A DNA stretch of 64,000 nucleotides from CAZFLD01 sp964519835 (GTDB lineage: Bacteria; Spirochaetota; Spirochaetia; DSM-27196; CAZFLD01): assembly GCA_964519835.1 (NCBI GenBank), contig CAZFLD010000008.1:27333-91332 (forward strand). The letters run 5' to 3'. Below the pieces are notes generated by a model. The model was not told the origin of the DNA. It was given only the letters and a program-made list of their open reading frames with translations, and ran no database searches. Positions 26,866-35,900 of the stretch are shown here, piece by piece; position 1 is the stretch's first letter, and each line of letters opens with the position of its first letter. A program made the position numbers and the translations under genes.

Positions 26866-27933
26866 ATGATGACAAGACATAGAACACAAGACAAACAACA
26901 CCTCCTCTTGATTTTTGCGCCGCTTTTTCTTTTGGCGGCCGGCTCCGGAGTCTCTGCGCAGATCATCGATATGCCGCTGGCCACCGTAGACCTAACCGGC
27001 ACGGACGTATTGACACAGCGCACCATCTCGGAGTCCGTAAACATCCTCGAACGTACGGTCGGCCGAGAGCTCACGGCCGACGAGAAGAACCAGGTGCTCC
27101 AGAGTGAGATCAACGCGCTCTTGGTCAACCAGGCCGCGGAGGCGGCGGGTATCTCCGTTACTGCCCAGGAGGTGGACGCAGCCATAGAGCAGCAGCGCCT
27201 GCAGATCGGCGCACAGATCTCCGAGGAACGGTTTCGCCAGGAGATACAAAACCAGACGGGCCTCACCTGGAATCAGTACCGGGCGCAGGTTCGGGAGCAG
27301 TTGGTCCACAACAGGTACGTGCTGCAGGAGAAGGGCGCGCAGATCCAAGGTGTTGACCAACCCACCCAGCAAGAGATCCGGAGTGTATACGAGGAAAACG
27401 CCACAAGCTTCTCGAATCCGGCGATGATCCGTTTTGATCACTTGTTTTTCGATACCAGACAGTCCGACGCTGCGGAAACGCGGGCGGCAAGAACCAAGGC
27501 CGAGCAGCTAAATCGCCGCATAGAGAGTGGTTCAGCCACATTCGATACCATCATGCGAGAGGCTCTCGATGATCCCAGCTACGCCGGAGGTGATTTTGGC
27601 TATCTCGTGCGCGGGGATCAAGCCCGGCGGCAGCTTCTCGGAACAGAGTTCTTCGAGGAAATGTTTACCCTGGAAGACGGCGAAGTGTCGGGAGTCCATG
27701 AGTCTAGTTTGGGCTTTCACATAGTTCGCGTAACGGACAAGCGGTCCGCACGCCTCCTCGGCTTGGACGATCCTATCTTGCCCGGAAACAATATGACCGT
27801 CCGGGACCAGATCCGGCAGTACATTCTCGGACAACGGCAGCAAGTGGCGCAGCAATCGGCTATTGCCGAGCTGGTTTCGGAGCTCCGGGAACAAGCCGAT
27901 ATCACCGTCTACGAGGACAACCTCCCCTGGTAG
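26866..27933 (+). CDS. SurA/PrsA-type peptidyl-prolyl isomerase
   Basis: 355 residues from ATG 26866; TTG 26863 is in frame but ACAGGA fits 26866 better. The signal peptide is LLLIFAPLFLLAAGSGVSAQ. Residues ~35-165 form a SurA-like N-terminal helical domain (NALLVNQAAEAAGISVTAQE). About 185-300 is a rotamase (PpiC/parvulin) domain (IRFDHLFFDTR, YAGGDFGYLVRGD, SLGFHIVRVTD). A C-terminal helix completes the chaperone lobe. It should help fold outer-membrane and periplasmic proteins. nusB follows 7 nt after the stop. Confidence 0.88.
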   Translation: MMTRHRTQDKQHLLLIFAPLFLLAAGSGVSAQIIDMPLATVDLTGTDVLTQRTISESVNILERTVGRELTADEKNQVLQSEINALLVNQAAEAAGISVTAQEVDAAIEQQRLQIGAQISEERFRQEIQNQTGLTWNQYRAQVREQLVHNRYVLQEKGAQIQGVDQPTQQEIRSVYEENATSFSNPAMIRFDHLFFDTRQSDAAETRAARTKAEQLNRRIESGSATFDTIMREALDDPSYAGGDFGYLVRGDQARRQLLGTEFFEEMFTLEDGEVSGVHESSLGFHIVRVTDKRSARLLGLDDPILPGNNMTVRDQIRQYILGQRQQVAQQSAIAELVSELREQADITVYEDNLPW

Positions 27934-27940
27934 TGGAACC

Positions 27941-28351
27941 GTGGCTTCCCGGCGTCGTGGCCGAGTACTAGCCTTTCAGGCGGTTTACGCTTGGGAGCTA
28001 AGCGCAACAGACCAATCCTCGCGCTTTGATTGGATAACCACGCCTCGGACCGACGAGGAGATGGCATTCCCGCGTTTGCTGGCTGCGGGCACAATCGAAA
28101 ACATCGGTCGGGTCGATGACGTCATTCGAGAAGCGCTCGAGCACTGGGATATATCTCGTCTTGCGAAGGTAGACCTCGCTCTTCTCCGGACCTCCGTCTA
28201 TGCTCTGCTCTACCGCGAAGACATCCCCGCCCGAGTGACCATCGATGAGGCCGTCGAGATAGCAAAAGAGTTCGGCTCGGCGGATTCATACCGTTTTGTG
28301 AACGGCGTGTTGGATTCTATTCGACAAAAACACTGTGGCAAACGGCCGTGA
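27941..28351 (+). CDS. nusB: Transcription antitermination factor NusB
   Basis: 136 residues from GTG 27941; the longer frame from 27863 lies inside the PpiC gene. The N-terminal motif RRRGRVLAFQAVYAWE binds boxA RNA, and the C-terminal block IDEAVEIAKEFGSADSYRFV followed by NGVLD is the family signature. NusB with NusE loads the antitermination complex on rRNA transcripts. The stop codon overlaps the start of the following TPR gene by 4 nt. Confidence 0.95.
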   Translation: MASRRRGRVLAFQAVYAWELSATDQSSRFDWITTPRTDEEMAFPRLLAAGTIENIGRVDDVIREALEHWDISRLAKVDLALLRTSVYALLYREDIPARVTIDEAVEIAKEFGSADSYRFVNGVLDSIRQKHCGKRP

Positions 28352-29925
28352 ACAAACACATTTTGCGCCGCCTCGCGCTGCCCGTCGGGGTGGTATTGGC
28401 CGCAACCACCGTCGTAATCATCTGGGCCGGTATCTCGAGGATCCGGTCCGAGGCGGCCTTTGTGGGCGGCTTTGATCGCGTCGATGCGCTTATTGCCGAC
28501 GGTCGCATTGATGATGCGGTAAACGCCCTCGTGCCCATGCGGGCGGCCGCGCGGACCCGCTCACGCCTGCTATCGCTCCTCAAGCGCTATCAGTTGATCA
28601 GGGCGATGGGGGCTCCGGGAGCAGATGACGCGTTTGCCTCCTTTGCCGCAGAGGCGGCCGACAGGCTCCCGGGTAGCCCTGAGCTCGCGGCCGTGGCGGC
28701 GTATGCGTCGATAGACCGCCCGGAGACTGCCGCTCGCTTCGCAGAACGTATTACCGGCGACCAGCTCGAGCCGGTAAAGGCGTGGGCCTACCTCCGCGCC
28801 GGGCGTGCCGACCAGCTGGAAGGGCTGGAAAACCCCGTAGCGATTGTTGCCCGCCTTGCCGCGGCCGATGAGGCAAGCGCGGACGATTTTGCCGCTGCTT
28901 ACGGCCGCACGGGGGATACGCGTCTGGGGGTGGACGCCGCGCTACTTGCGGCCACCGACGGAGACTTTCGGCGCGCAGTCGCCCTATTGCCGGAAGAGGC
29001 CGAGACGTCTTTGCGGGTTCGGCTTCTCAGGGAAGCGGGAATCGTTGAGGAGGCCCGGCAAATCCTTGCTACGCGACAGGTCCTCGACACGTCGGATCTT
29101 GCCCTTTGGGCGGACCTTGCGCTTCTTTCCGGGCGAATCGGCGAGGCCTCTCGTTTGTACCAGGACATCATCGACATCGCACCGGAGGCGTATCCCCAAG
29201 CGTACGCAAACCTGGCCCGATTGCAGGGAACCGGCGGTGAGGAGACTCTGCGCGCCGGCGTGGCCCTGTTTCCAGGCAACCACATCCTTTTAGAGGAGCT
29301 GGGGCGGCTTTTGGCCGCTCGCGGCCAAACGGTGGAGGCATTGGCCTTGGTTGCGGAGGTGGAGGAAGTCGGCCCGGAGCCGCGGCTGGCCCTCCTTTCC
29401 CTCGATCTGTCGTCTCCGTCCGGGACTCTCCGCGAACGACGGCTCAGGGAACTCTTGGCCCTCTACCCGGAGAGCAGCCTGGTGGCCGAGCGCCTTATGG
29501 CTCACTACTACATCCAAGACGACGTCCGGATCGACCGGCTCATCGAACGCTTTTCCCATACCGCCGCGGCGCACACATTCAGCGGGCTTCGCAGCGTTGA
29601 CGCCGGCGGACGCGAAGCGGCCAACACAGCATTCGAGAGGGCGTGGGAGCTCGGACCTGCGTGGTACACCGGCTTCAACCGTGGCCTGAGCCTCGGGCTG
29701 ACCGGCAACCTCGCGGAGGCGGAACACGCGTTGCGGTCCGCGTCGCTCTTTACTCAAGATGAGTCGGATCAAATCCGTCTGTCGGCCTATCAAATGCGCT
29801 TTCTTATCGCTTTGGGGCGCCTCGAACGGGCGGCGGCCGTGTATCAAAGGGCACAAAACTTACGACCGGGGGATCCACTTGTTGTGGCTATGCGTCGTGA
29901 GCTTGATGCGGCGGGACGGCAATGA
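28348..29925 (+). CDS. Membrane-anchored TPR-like protein
   Basis: 525 residues from GTG 28348, coupled to nusB. A single N-terminal membrane helix (LALPVGVVLAATTVVIIWAG, residues 9-28) anchors a large Ala/Leu/Arg-rich helical region, presumably periplasmic. Repeats are degenerate TPRs (GRIGEASRLYQDIIDIAPEA; LGRLERAAAVYQRAQNLRPG). No catalytic motif is visible. It is the fourth exported TPR-type protein in the window. The stop lies 41 nt before the map start. Confidence 0.75.
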   Translation: MNKHILRRLALPVGVVLAATTVVIIWAGISRIRSEAAFVGGFDRVDALIADGRIDDAVNALVPMRAAARTRSRLLSLLKRYQLIRAMGAPGADDAFASFAAEAADRLPGSPELAAVAAYASIDRPETAARFAERITGDQLEPVKAWAYLRAGRADQLEGLENPVAIVARLAAADEASADDFAAAYGRTGDTRLGVDAALLAATDGDFRRAVALLPEEAETSLRVRLLREAGIVEEARQILATRQVLDTSDLALWADLALLSGRIGEASRLYQDIIDIAPEAYPQAYANLARLQGTGGEETLRAGVALFPGNHILLEELGRLLAARGQTVEALALVAEVEEVGPEPRLALLSLDLSSPSGTLRERRLRELLALYPESSLVAERLMAHYYIQDDVRIDRLIERFSHTAAAHTFSGLRSVDAGGREAANTAFERAWELGPAWYTGFNRGLSLGLTGNLAEAEHALRSASLFTQDESDQIRLSAYQMRFLIALGRLERAAAVYQRAQNLRPGDPLVVAMRRELDAAGRQ

Positions 29926-29966
29926 TATTTTCCGGCGAGACAGAGATTAAACGAGAGAGACTAAAA

Positions 29967-30719
29967 ATGATTCAACTCAAGACGGCGCGACAGCTCGACG
30001 GTATTAGAACGTCGTGCAAGCTTCTCATAGAAACCTTCCACGTTGTTGAACCGTTGATCCAGGTCGGCGTCAGCACTCAAGAGGTCGATGCTAAGGTCCA
30101 TGACTTTATCACCACGCATGGCGGTCGGCCGTCGTTTCTCGGCTACAACGGTTTCCCCGCGTCGATCTGCGCCTCGGTAAACGAGACTGTTATTCACGGC
30201 ATCCCCGACGACAAGCCCCTCAGAGAAGGCGATATCGTCGGCATCGATATCGGCATCGATCTTGACGGTTACTTCAGCGACTCGGCGGTTACCTACACGG
30301 TGGGAAGCGTGGATACACACATACGCGACCTTATGACCGCAACAAAAGAAAGCCTTTTTCTCGGCATAGAGCAGGCGAGGGCGGGCAATCGCATCAAAGA
30401 CATCTCCGTCGCGGTGTACCAGCACACAAAAAACAAAGGGTACGGGGTGGTTCGTCCGTATTGCGGCCACGGCGTCGGCCTCGCAATTCACGAGGATCCA
30501 CAAGTGCCGAACTACGTCGGCCGAGGGCCCAACCCTCGCCTCAAGCCGGGCATGGTTCTGGCCATCGAGCCAATGATCAACCTCGGCGGTGACGATGTGT
30601 ACGTGTTGGATGATGATTGGACGGTGGTCACCGCGGACCACTCCATTTCCGCGCATTTCGAGCACACGGTGGCTATTTTAGAGGATCAAACGGAAATCCT
30701 GACTCTTGCCCCTTCGTGA
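29967..30719 (+). CDS. map: Methionine aminopeptidase, type I
   Basis: 250 residues from ATG 29967, after a weak GAGAGAGA; upstream in-frame codons from 29922 add nothing conserved. Metal ligands are visible: Asp in VGIDIGIDLDG, Asp in YFSDSAVT, His in CGHGVGLAIHEDP, Glu in LAIEPMIN and Glu in SAHFEHTVAI. The N-terminus ASICASVNETVIHGIP is also diagnostic. It removes initiator methionine from new proteins. There is no N-terminal zinc or SH3 extension. Confidence 0.97.
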   Translation: MIQLKTARQLDGIRTSCKLLIETFHVVEPLIQVGVSTQEVDAKVHDFITTHGGRPSFLGYNGFPASICASVNETVIHGIPDDKPLREGDIVGIDIGIDLDGYFSDSAVTYTVGSVDTHIRDLMTATKESLFLGIEQARAGNRIKDISVAVYQHTKNKGYGVVRPYCGHGVGLAIHEDPQVPNYVGRGPNPRLKPGMVLAIEPMINLGGDDVYVLDDDWTVVTADHSISAHFEHTVAILEDQTEILTLAPS

Positions 30720-30783
30720 CGAAGGTCCTCCCTTCCGATATATTAAGAGTACCCCTCGCCGTCTAGGAGGCAGTAGCCAAGTT

Positions 30784-32289
30784 ATGAGCCCAAAAAAACT
30801 TAGCAGGGCCTTTTACTCACGACGCTTTTTTTTGTTCAACCTGGTCCTCGTAGGCGTGATTCTCGGTTTTGTGCTCGCCGTGGCCCTCTTTTCGTGTTCC
30901 ACCAGCCTCCAACCGGGCGACACGGCAACGGCGGACGAGGTTTCGAATCAGGACGCTGCAATAAGCCGCCTACGCAGCCTAGAAGACTCCTTTCACACCG
31001 TAGCCGAGGACGTGCTTCCAAGCGTTGTAAAAGTCGAAGTTGTCGAGGTTCGCACGGCGCCGCTTCCGGACGCCGAAGTCCCGTGGTTTGATTTCTTTTT
31101 TCCCTCGCCCGACGAGGAGAGCCCCCAGTTCAGGGACTTCCGGACCGAGGGTGTAGGCTCCGGCGTTGTTGTACGCAAAGACGGCAACCGGTACTACGTG
31201 TTGACCAACGATCACGTGATCGGGGAGGCGGACGAGATCCGAGTAACCCTGGACGATGGACGCAACTACGAAGGTGAGTTGGTAGGCAAAGACGCCCGCA
31301 AGGACTTGGCTCTGATCTCCTTCGATGCGCCCGGCACCACTATTCCCGAGGCCCGATTAGGCGACTCGGATCGTTTGCGAGTAGGCGACTGGGTTGTCGC
31401 TATCGGCACCCCGTTTGGGTTCCAGTCCACCGTTACCGCGGGTATTGTCAGCGCACTCGGGCGGAGAGGCGGACCTCAAAACAATATCAGTGACTTTATC
31501 CAGACGGACGCGGCCATCAACCAGGGCAACTCCGGTGGAGCACTTGTCAACCTGGACGGGGAAATCGTCGGCATAAACACCTGGATCACCTCGCAAACAG
31601 GCGGGAGCGTGGGACTCGGCTTCTCGATCCCGATTAACAACGCCCGGCGGGCCATCGGTGAGTTTATCGACGCGGGTACGGTGCGCTATGGGTGGCTGGG
31701 TGTACAGCTCGCGATTGTTACCGATGAAATCCGTGAGGCATTGGGTCTGGGTGAATTGCGCGGAGCCATGGTCGAGAATGTTTTTGTGAGCTCCCCCGCC
31801 TGGAACGCGGGTTTCTATCCGGGAGACGTTATAATCGAGGTCGACGGTCAAAGCGTCCGGAGCAACGACGAGCTTATCGCCTTTGTGGGTGAGCTGCTGG
31901 TCGGGACGGACGCCGTGTTTACGGTATGGCGGTCGGGAGAAACGTTTTTTTTGGAGGCGCGTATCCGCGCCCGGGCCGACGAACAGACCATCGCCGAGCA
32001 GAACAGGCGCCTGTGGCCGGGCATGTACTTGTTTCCCCTTTCCAACGAAATCCGTGATCGCACGGGGCTGGACCGCTCGACCCAGGGCGCCGTGGTTGCC
32101 GCCGTCGGACAGGGAACACCCGCCGACGAAGCAGGCGTTCGGGTGGGCGATGTGCTTACGAGCATCGGCGAGGTTCCGATCACCGGCCTCGGCGATGCTT
32201 TCTCAAAGCTTGGCAACAGGTCGGTATCCGCATTCGAGTTGTATGTGATTCGCGACGGTCAAGAACTTGTCCTGCTCCTGGACCGATAA
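30784..32289 (+). CDS. HtrA/DegP-family serine protease
   Basis: 501 residues from ATG 30784, with AGGAGG at 30765-30770, a rather long 13-nt spacing. Residues 14-38 are a membrane or signal segment ending LFSCS, so the protein is anchored or possibly lipidated at Cys38. The catalytic triad is His144 (LTNDHVIG), Asp174 (RKDLALISFD) and Ser250 (NQGNSGGAL). Two PDZ domains follow (~300-385 and ~400-495). It degrades or refolds damaged envelope proteins. The gene stands 64 nt after map; TATATT at 30739-30744 could be its -10 box but no -35 box is convincing. Confidence 0.95.
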   Translation: MSPKKLSRAFYSRRFFLFNLVLVGVILGFVLAVALFSCSTSLQPGDTATADEVSNQDAAISRLRSLEDSFHTVAEDVLPSVVKVEVVEVRTAPLPDAEVPWFDFFFPSPDEESPQFRDFRTEGVGSGVVVRKDGNRYYVLTNDHVIGEADEIRVTLDDGRNYEGELVGKDARKDLALISFDAPGTTIPEARLGDSDRLRVGDWVVAIGTPFGFQSTVTAGIVSALGRRGGPQNNISDFIQTDAAINQGNSGGALVNLDGEIVGINTWITSQTGGSVGLGFSIPINNARRAIGEFIDAGTVRYGWLGVQLAIVTDEIREALGLGELRGAMVENVFVSSPAWNAGFYPGDVIIEVDGQSVRSNDELIAFVGELLVGTDAVFTVWRSGETFFLEARIRARADEQTIAEQNRRLWPGMYLFPLSNEIRDRTGLDRSTQGAVVAAVGQGTPADEAGVRVGDVLTSIGEVPITGLGDAFSKLGNRSVSAFELYVIRDGQELVLLLDR

Positions 32290-32324
32290 CAGAATGGCCT
32301 GAGCCCTCTGGAGTCATTTGAAAA

Positions 32325-32921
32325 GTGAAAGAGTTTATCGCCTACGAAACGGTAAGAGACAACGCAATCAAGCTTGCGCATCAAATACACAAAGACGGTT
32401 TTGTGCCTGATGTCATCTACGTTAGCCTCCGGGGCGGCGCCTACTTGGGCAACGTCATCAGTGAGTACTTCAAGGCAATCAGGCGAGGCGGTCGTCCTGT
32501 GTTCTACGCTGCCGTTGTGGCACGTTCGTACACGGATGTTCGGCAATCCGAACGGGTCATGGTGGACGGATGGACCTACAGTCCGGAATTCCTGCGGTCG
32601 GGCGACAAGGTACTCCTCGTCGACGACATCTTCGACTCCGGCCGTACGGTCAACCATCTGATAGAGATCATCCTGGCCAAAGGACTGCCCCGTGAAGACG
32701 TACGAATCGCGGTCCACGACTTCAAGACACGGAGCTACGAACAGGATGCGGCAGCCATTCAACCGGACTACTACTGCCGCAAACACGAGATCATCGATCC
32801 GGCTGAGGACAATTGGATTCACTACCTCAGCCATGAGCTGGTCGGCCTAAGCGAAGAGGAAATCAAGCAGCATTACCAAAGTGATCCCGAAGTACAAAGC
32901 ATCTTGTTGGACCACAGGTAG
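32325..32921 (+). CDS. Phosphoribosyltransferase (xanthine/hypoxanthine-type)
   Basis: 198 residues from GTG 32325. The PRPP-binding loop VLLVDDIFDSGRTV is intact, and YVSLRGGAYLG is the pyrophosphate loop. The protein probably salvages a purine base, consistent with the purine genes downstream, but substrate cannot be read from the sequence; the C-terminal 60 residues (PDYYCRKHEIIDPAEDNWIH) resemble the xanthine-guanine group. CTGGAG precedes the start. The stop lies 7 nt before the proposed start of the giant surface protein. Confidence 0.85.
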   Translation: MKEFIAYETVRDNAIKLAHQIHKDGFVPDVIYVSLRGGAYLGNVISEYFKAIRRGGRPVFYAAVVARSYTDVRQSERVMVDGWTYSPEFLRSGDKVLLVDDIFDSGRTVNHLIEIILAKGLPREDVRIAVHDFKTRSYEQDAAAIQPDYYCRKHEIIDPAEDNWIHYLSHELVGLSEEEIKQHYQSDPEVQSILLDHR

Positions 32922-32928
32922 TTTAGAT

Positions 32929-35900
32929 TTGAGGCGACTAATTGCGTTAGTTCTATTGTGTATACCGGTTTTCTCCGGCATCTCCCAAGAAAACCCGACA
33001 CCGGAGATCACCGTATCACCGGCACCGGGAGTATATCGGTCCAACGTCCGCCTCGAAATGTCCTACGACGATCCTTCGGTCTTGTTGGTTTTCTCGTTTC
33101 CGCGTTCTCTCGACGGAACCAGGCGGCAGTTTGAGTTTCCGCTCCGCCTGTCGGCACTTCCCGGCGAGGAGCGGATTTACGACATTCGCATAGAAGCCGT
33201 ACGCGACGGCATTGTTGTCGCCGAGAGGAACGTCACCTACCGAGTTGACAAAGACGCGCCTGTAGCGCCTGAACCGACTCTTGCACCGGGTGTGTATACA
33301 TCGAACCGTGTGCTGGCCTTTGAGGTCGAGTCCGACGCCGAGGTAGCTTACACCCTCTCAGACCCGGTCACGTCGACAACCGGGCGATGGGACGGTTTTG
33401 GCCTGTCGCTTACCGCCGAGAGCGGCGAACGCCGAGACTACCTCGTGGAGACCTACGCCGTAGACGCCGCCGGCAACCAGTCGATGATGGTCACACGACG
33501 GTTTTCCATCGACCGAAGCGGCGAGAGCGTCCAGGCCCGGCGTTTCGAGATCAGAAGCCCCGCACCCGGAGATTTTGCGAATCAACAGACCCTCCATATC
33601 GAGGTTTCGGGAGCGGAGTGGGTCCGGTATGCCTTCAACGACACGGACCCGGTCACAAACGGCGCGCCGTACACAGGTCCGGTGCGGATCGAAGGCGAGG
33701 GTCAAATACTTGTGCGAGTGGCCGCATCGTTTGATCCCGAGGAAGACCCGCAATACCGCGAGGTGCTGTTTTCCCAAGCCGCCGCCGAAGGGCAGTTGAC
33801 GACTAGAGATCCCCTTACCGGTGTAGTAGTGGTAACCCCGCCTGAGGGATCACCGATCAGATACACGACCGAGGAACGCACGCCGACGGATTCGGACCCG
33901 CTGTTGACAACCCAACTGAGCCTCGAGCCTCCCCGCGGCAGCATTCGGTATTTACCGTTTCGCTGGATCGACCCCTCCGCCGCTGAGAACCGAGAGTTTC
34001 GCCGGTTTTTTGTGCTCGACGGCAGGGTGCCTGCTGAGCCGGCGGTTACGCCGCTCTCACCGCTCCCGTTGCGCGCAAACGTGGAGTTTGTGATCCGTGC
34101 GAGCGACGGCGCGGCCACGTATTACAGCATCGACGGTTCAGAACCGGATATTCTATCGCCACGGTATAACGGCGGCGTCTTATCTCTGGAGCTGCCCGAA
34201 GGGTCCGGAACCCTCGTCTTTAACGCTCGATCTCGATTTCCCAACGGGAACTGGGGGCCAACAACCAGGGCCGAGTTCGCCTTCGACACTATTCCGCCGG
34301 ATGTACCGGAAGTTCAGGTGGTTCGCGAGTCACCGGCGGGCTCGGTCGAGATTGAGCTCTCCGGTTCCGGCGACGACGTGTTTGTCTACTCAATCGCCGT
34401 GGGAGACGATAGGCCGCCGCCACCGGATTCCAACTCGTCTCAAATCCAGTCGCCCTTTTTGCTTACCGGTCCGTACGGCTACAGCAATCGTTTTTCATTA
34501 CGGTTTGCAGCCCGGGATACGGCCGGAAACGTTTCCGACGCCACCGAGCCTTATACCTTTCTTATCGACAAGGCGGCTCCGCCGGCACCACAGATCACTC
34601 AGAAATCAATCACCGAGGGTGATTCGTTAGAAACGCCGGAACGTCGCCGTGGGGAACCGATCGTCGTTGTCGTTTCAGGAAGCGGGAGGCTCTTCTACCG
34701 TGTCCAGCCGGTAGGCGTCGAATCACAGGAGTTTAGGCCCTACGAGGAGCAGATCCGCCTCGAAGGACAAGAGCGCGTCCGGAGGGAATATGTACTCGAG
34801 GCCTACGCCGAGGACGAGTTCGGGAATCGAAGCAGCACCGTTTTAGTCTCGGACCTCGTCGTGGATAGGCGGGTACCCAGTCTACCGGAAATCGAAGGGG
34901 TGCAACACGGGGACTTGTTGTCTACGGATGTGGTTGAGATTCGGTTTCCCGGTCGCCAACCGGAGCTGCGCATTCGTTACGAGCAGAGCACAACGGGAGA
35001 GGCACCGGAGCCGGGCCCGGAGTCTCCGGTAGTAGGCGACGGGCTTGTTTTGGAGATACCAATCGATGAGGAAGTGGAGTTTTCGCTTGCCTTTAGACCC
35101 GAATTCGCCGACGGGGGCTTGCCCGGAGTGGTAACAAGAGTTGCGTTTCGCGTAGACCGGAAGGCGCCGGCGGTGCCGTCCCTCGAAGGGATTTCAGACG
35201 GCGACGTTTTCGGCCGCAATGTTTCGGTAGCCGTATCGTCGACGCGGCCCGGCGAGCAGGTGTTTGTCCTTCTCCTGCCGGAAGAAGAGGCAGACGAAGT
35301 CGACGTATTTGCGGAGGGGTTTGTCTACACCTCGCCGCTACAAGCAGAAACCAAGGAAGGCACGGAACAGAGCTACGCAGTCTACCTAGCGGCTCGTGAT
35401 ACGGCCGGGAACGAGACAACACGTGATAGACCGATTCGGTTTGTCGTTGACCGGCTGGCACCGCCTCCTCCCGAGCTTACCGCCTACCAGGGCAGTCCGG
35501 CCGCGCAGAACCCGGACACAATCGCGCCCCCCGGCCCCATCAACACGGGAGCTATTGTCGAGATCATCGCTGAGACCGATCAGATTCTCTACGCGCTCAC
35601 CAACGACGGAAGCATTCCTCGGGATCCCAAGCGAGAATACACAAGTCGCCTGTCGCTTCCGGGACGGAGGAATCAGGAGACCGAATACAACTTGATTGCC
35701 GTTGCGGTGGACGACGCGGGCAACCAAAGCAGACCGGCGGGACCGTTGACAATCCTCATTGACAGGGCACCGCCTCGACCACCCGACGCGCCAAGCATCC
35801 GGTACACCGACAATCGCGTCCGTGACTCCGGGACCATCGCCTGGCGGAGCAATCCCGACTACGACCTCTACTACCGCATCGACGGCGAGGAGTTTGAGCG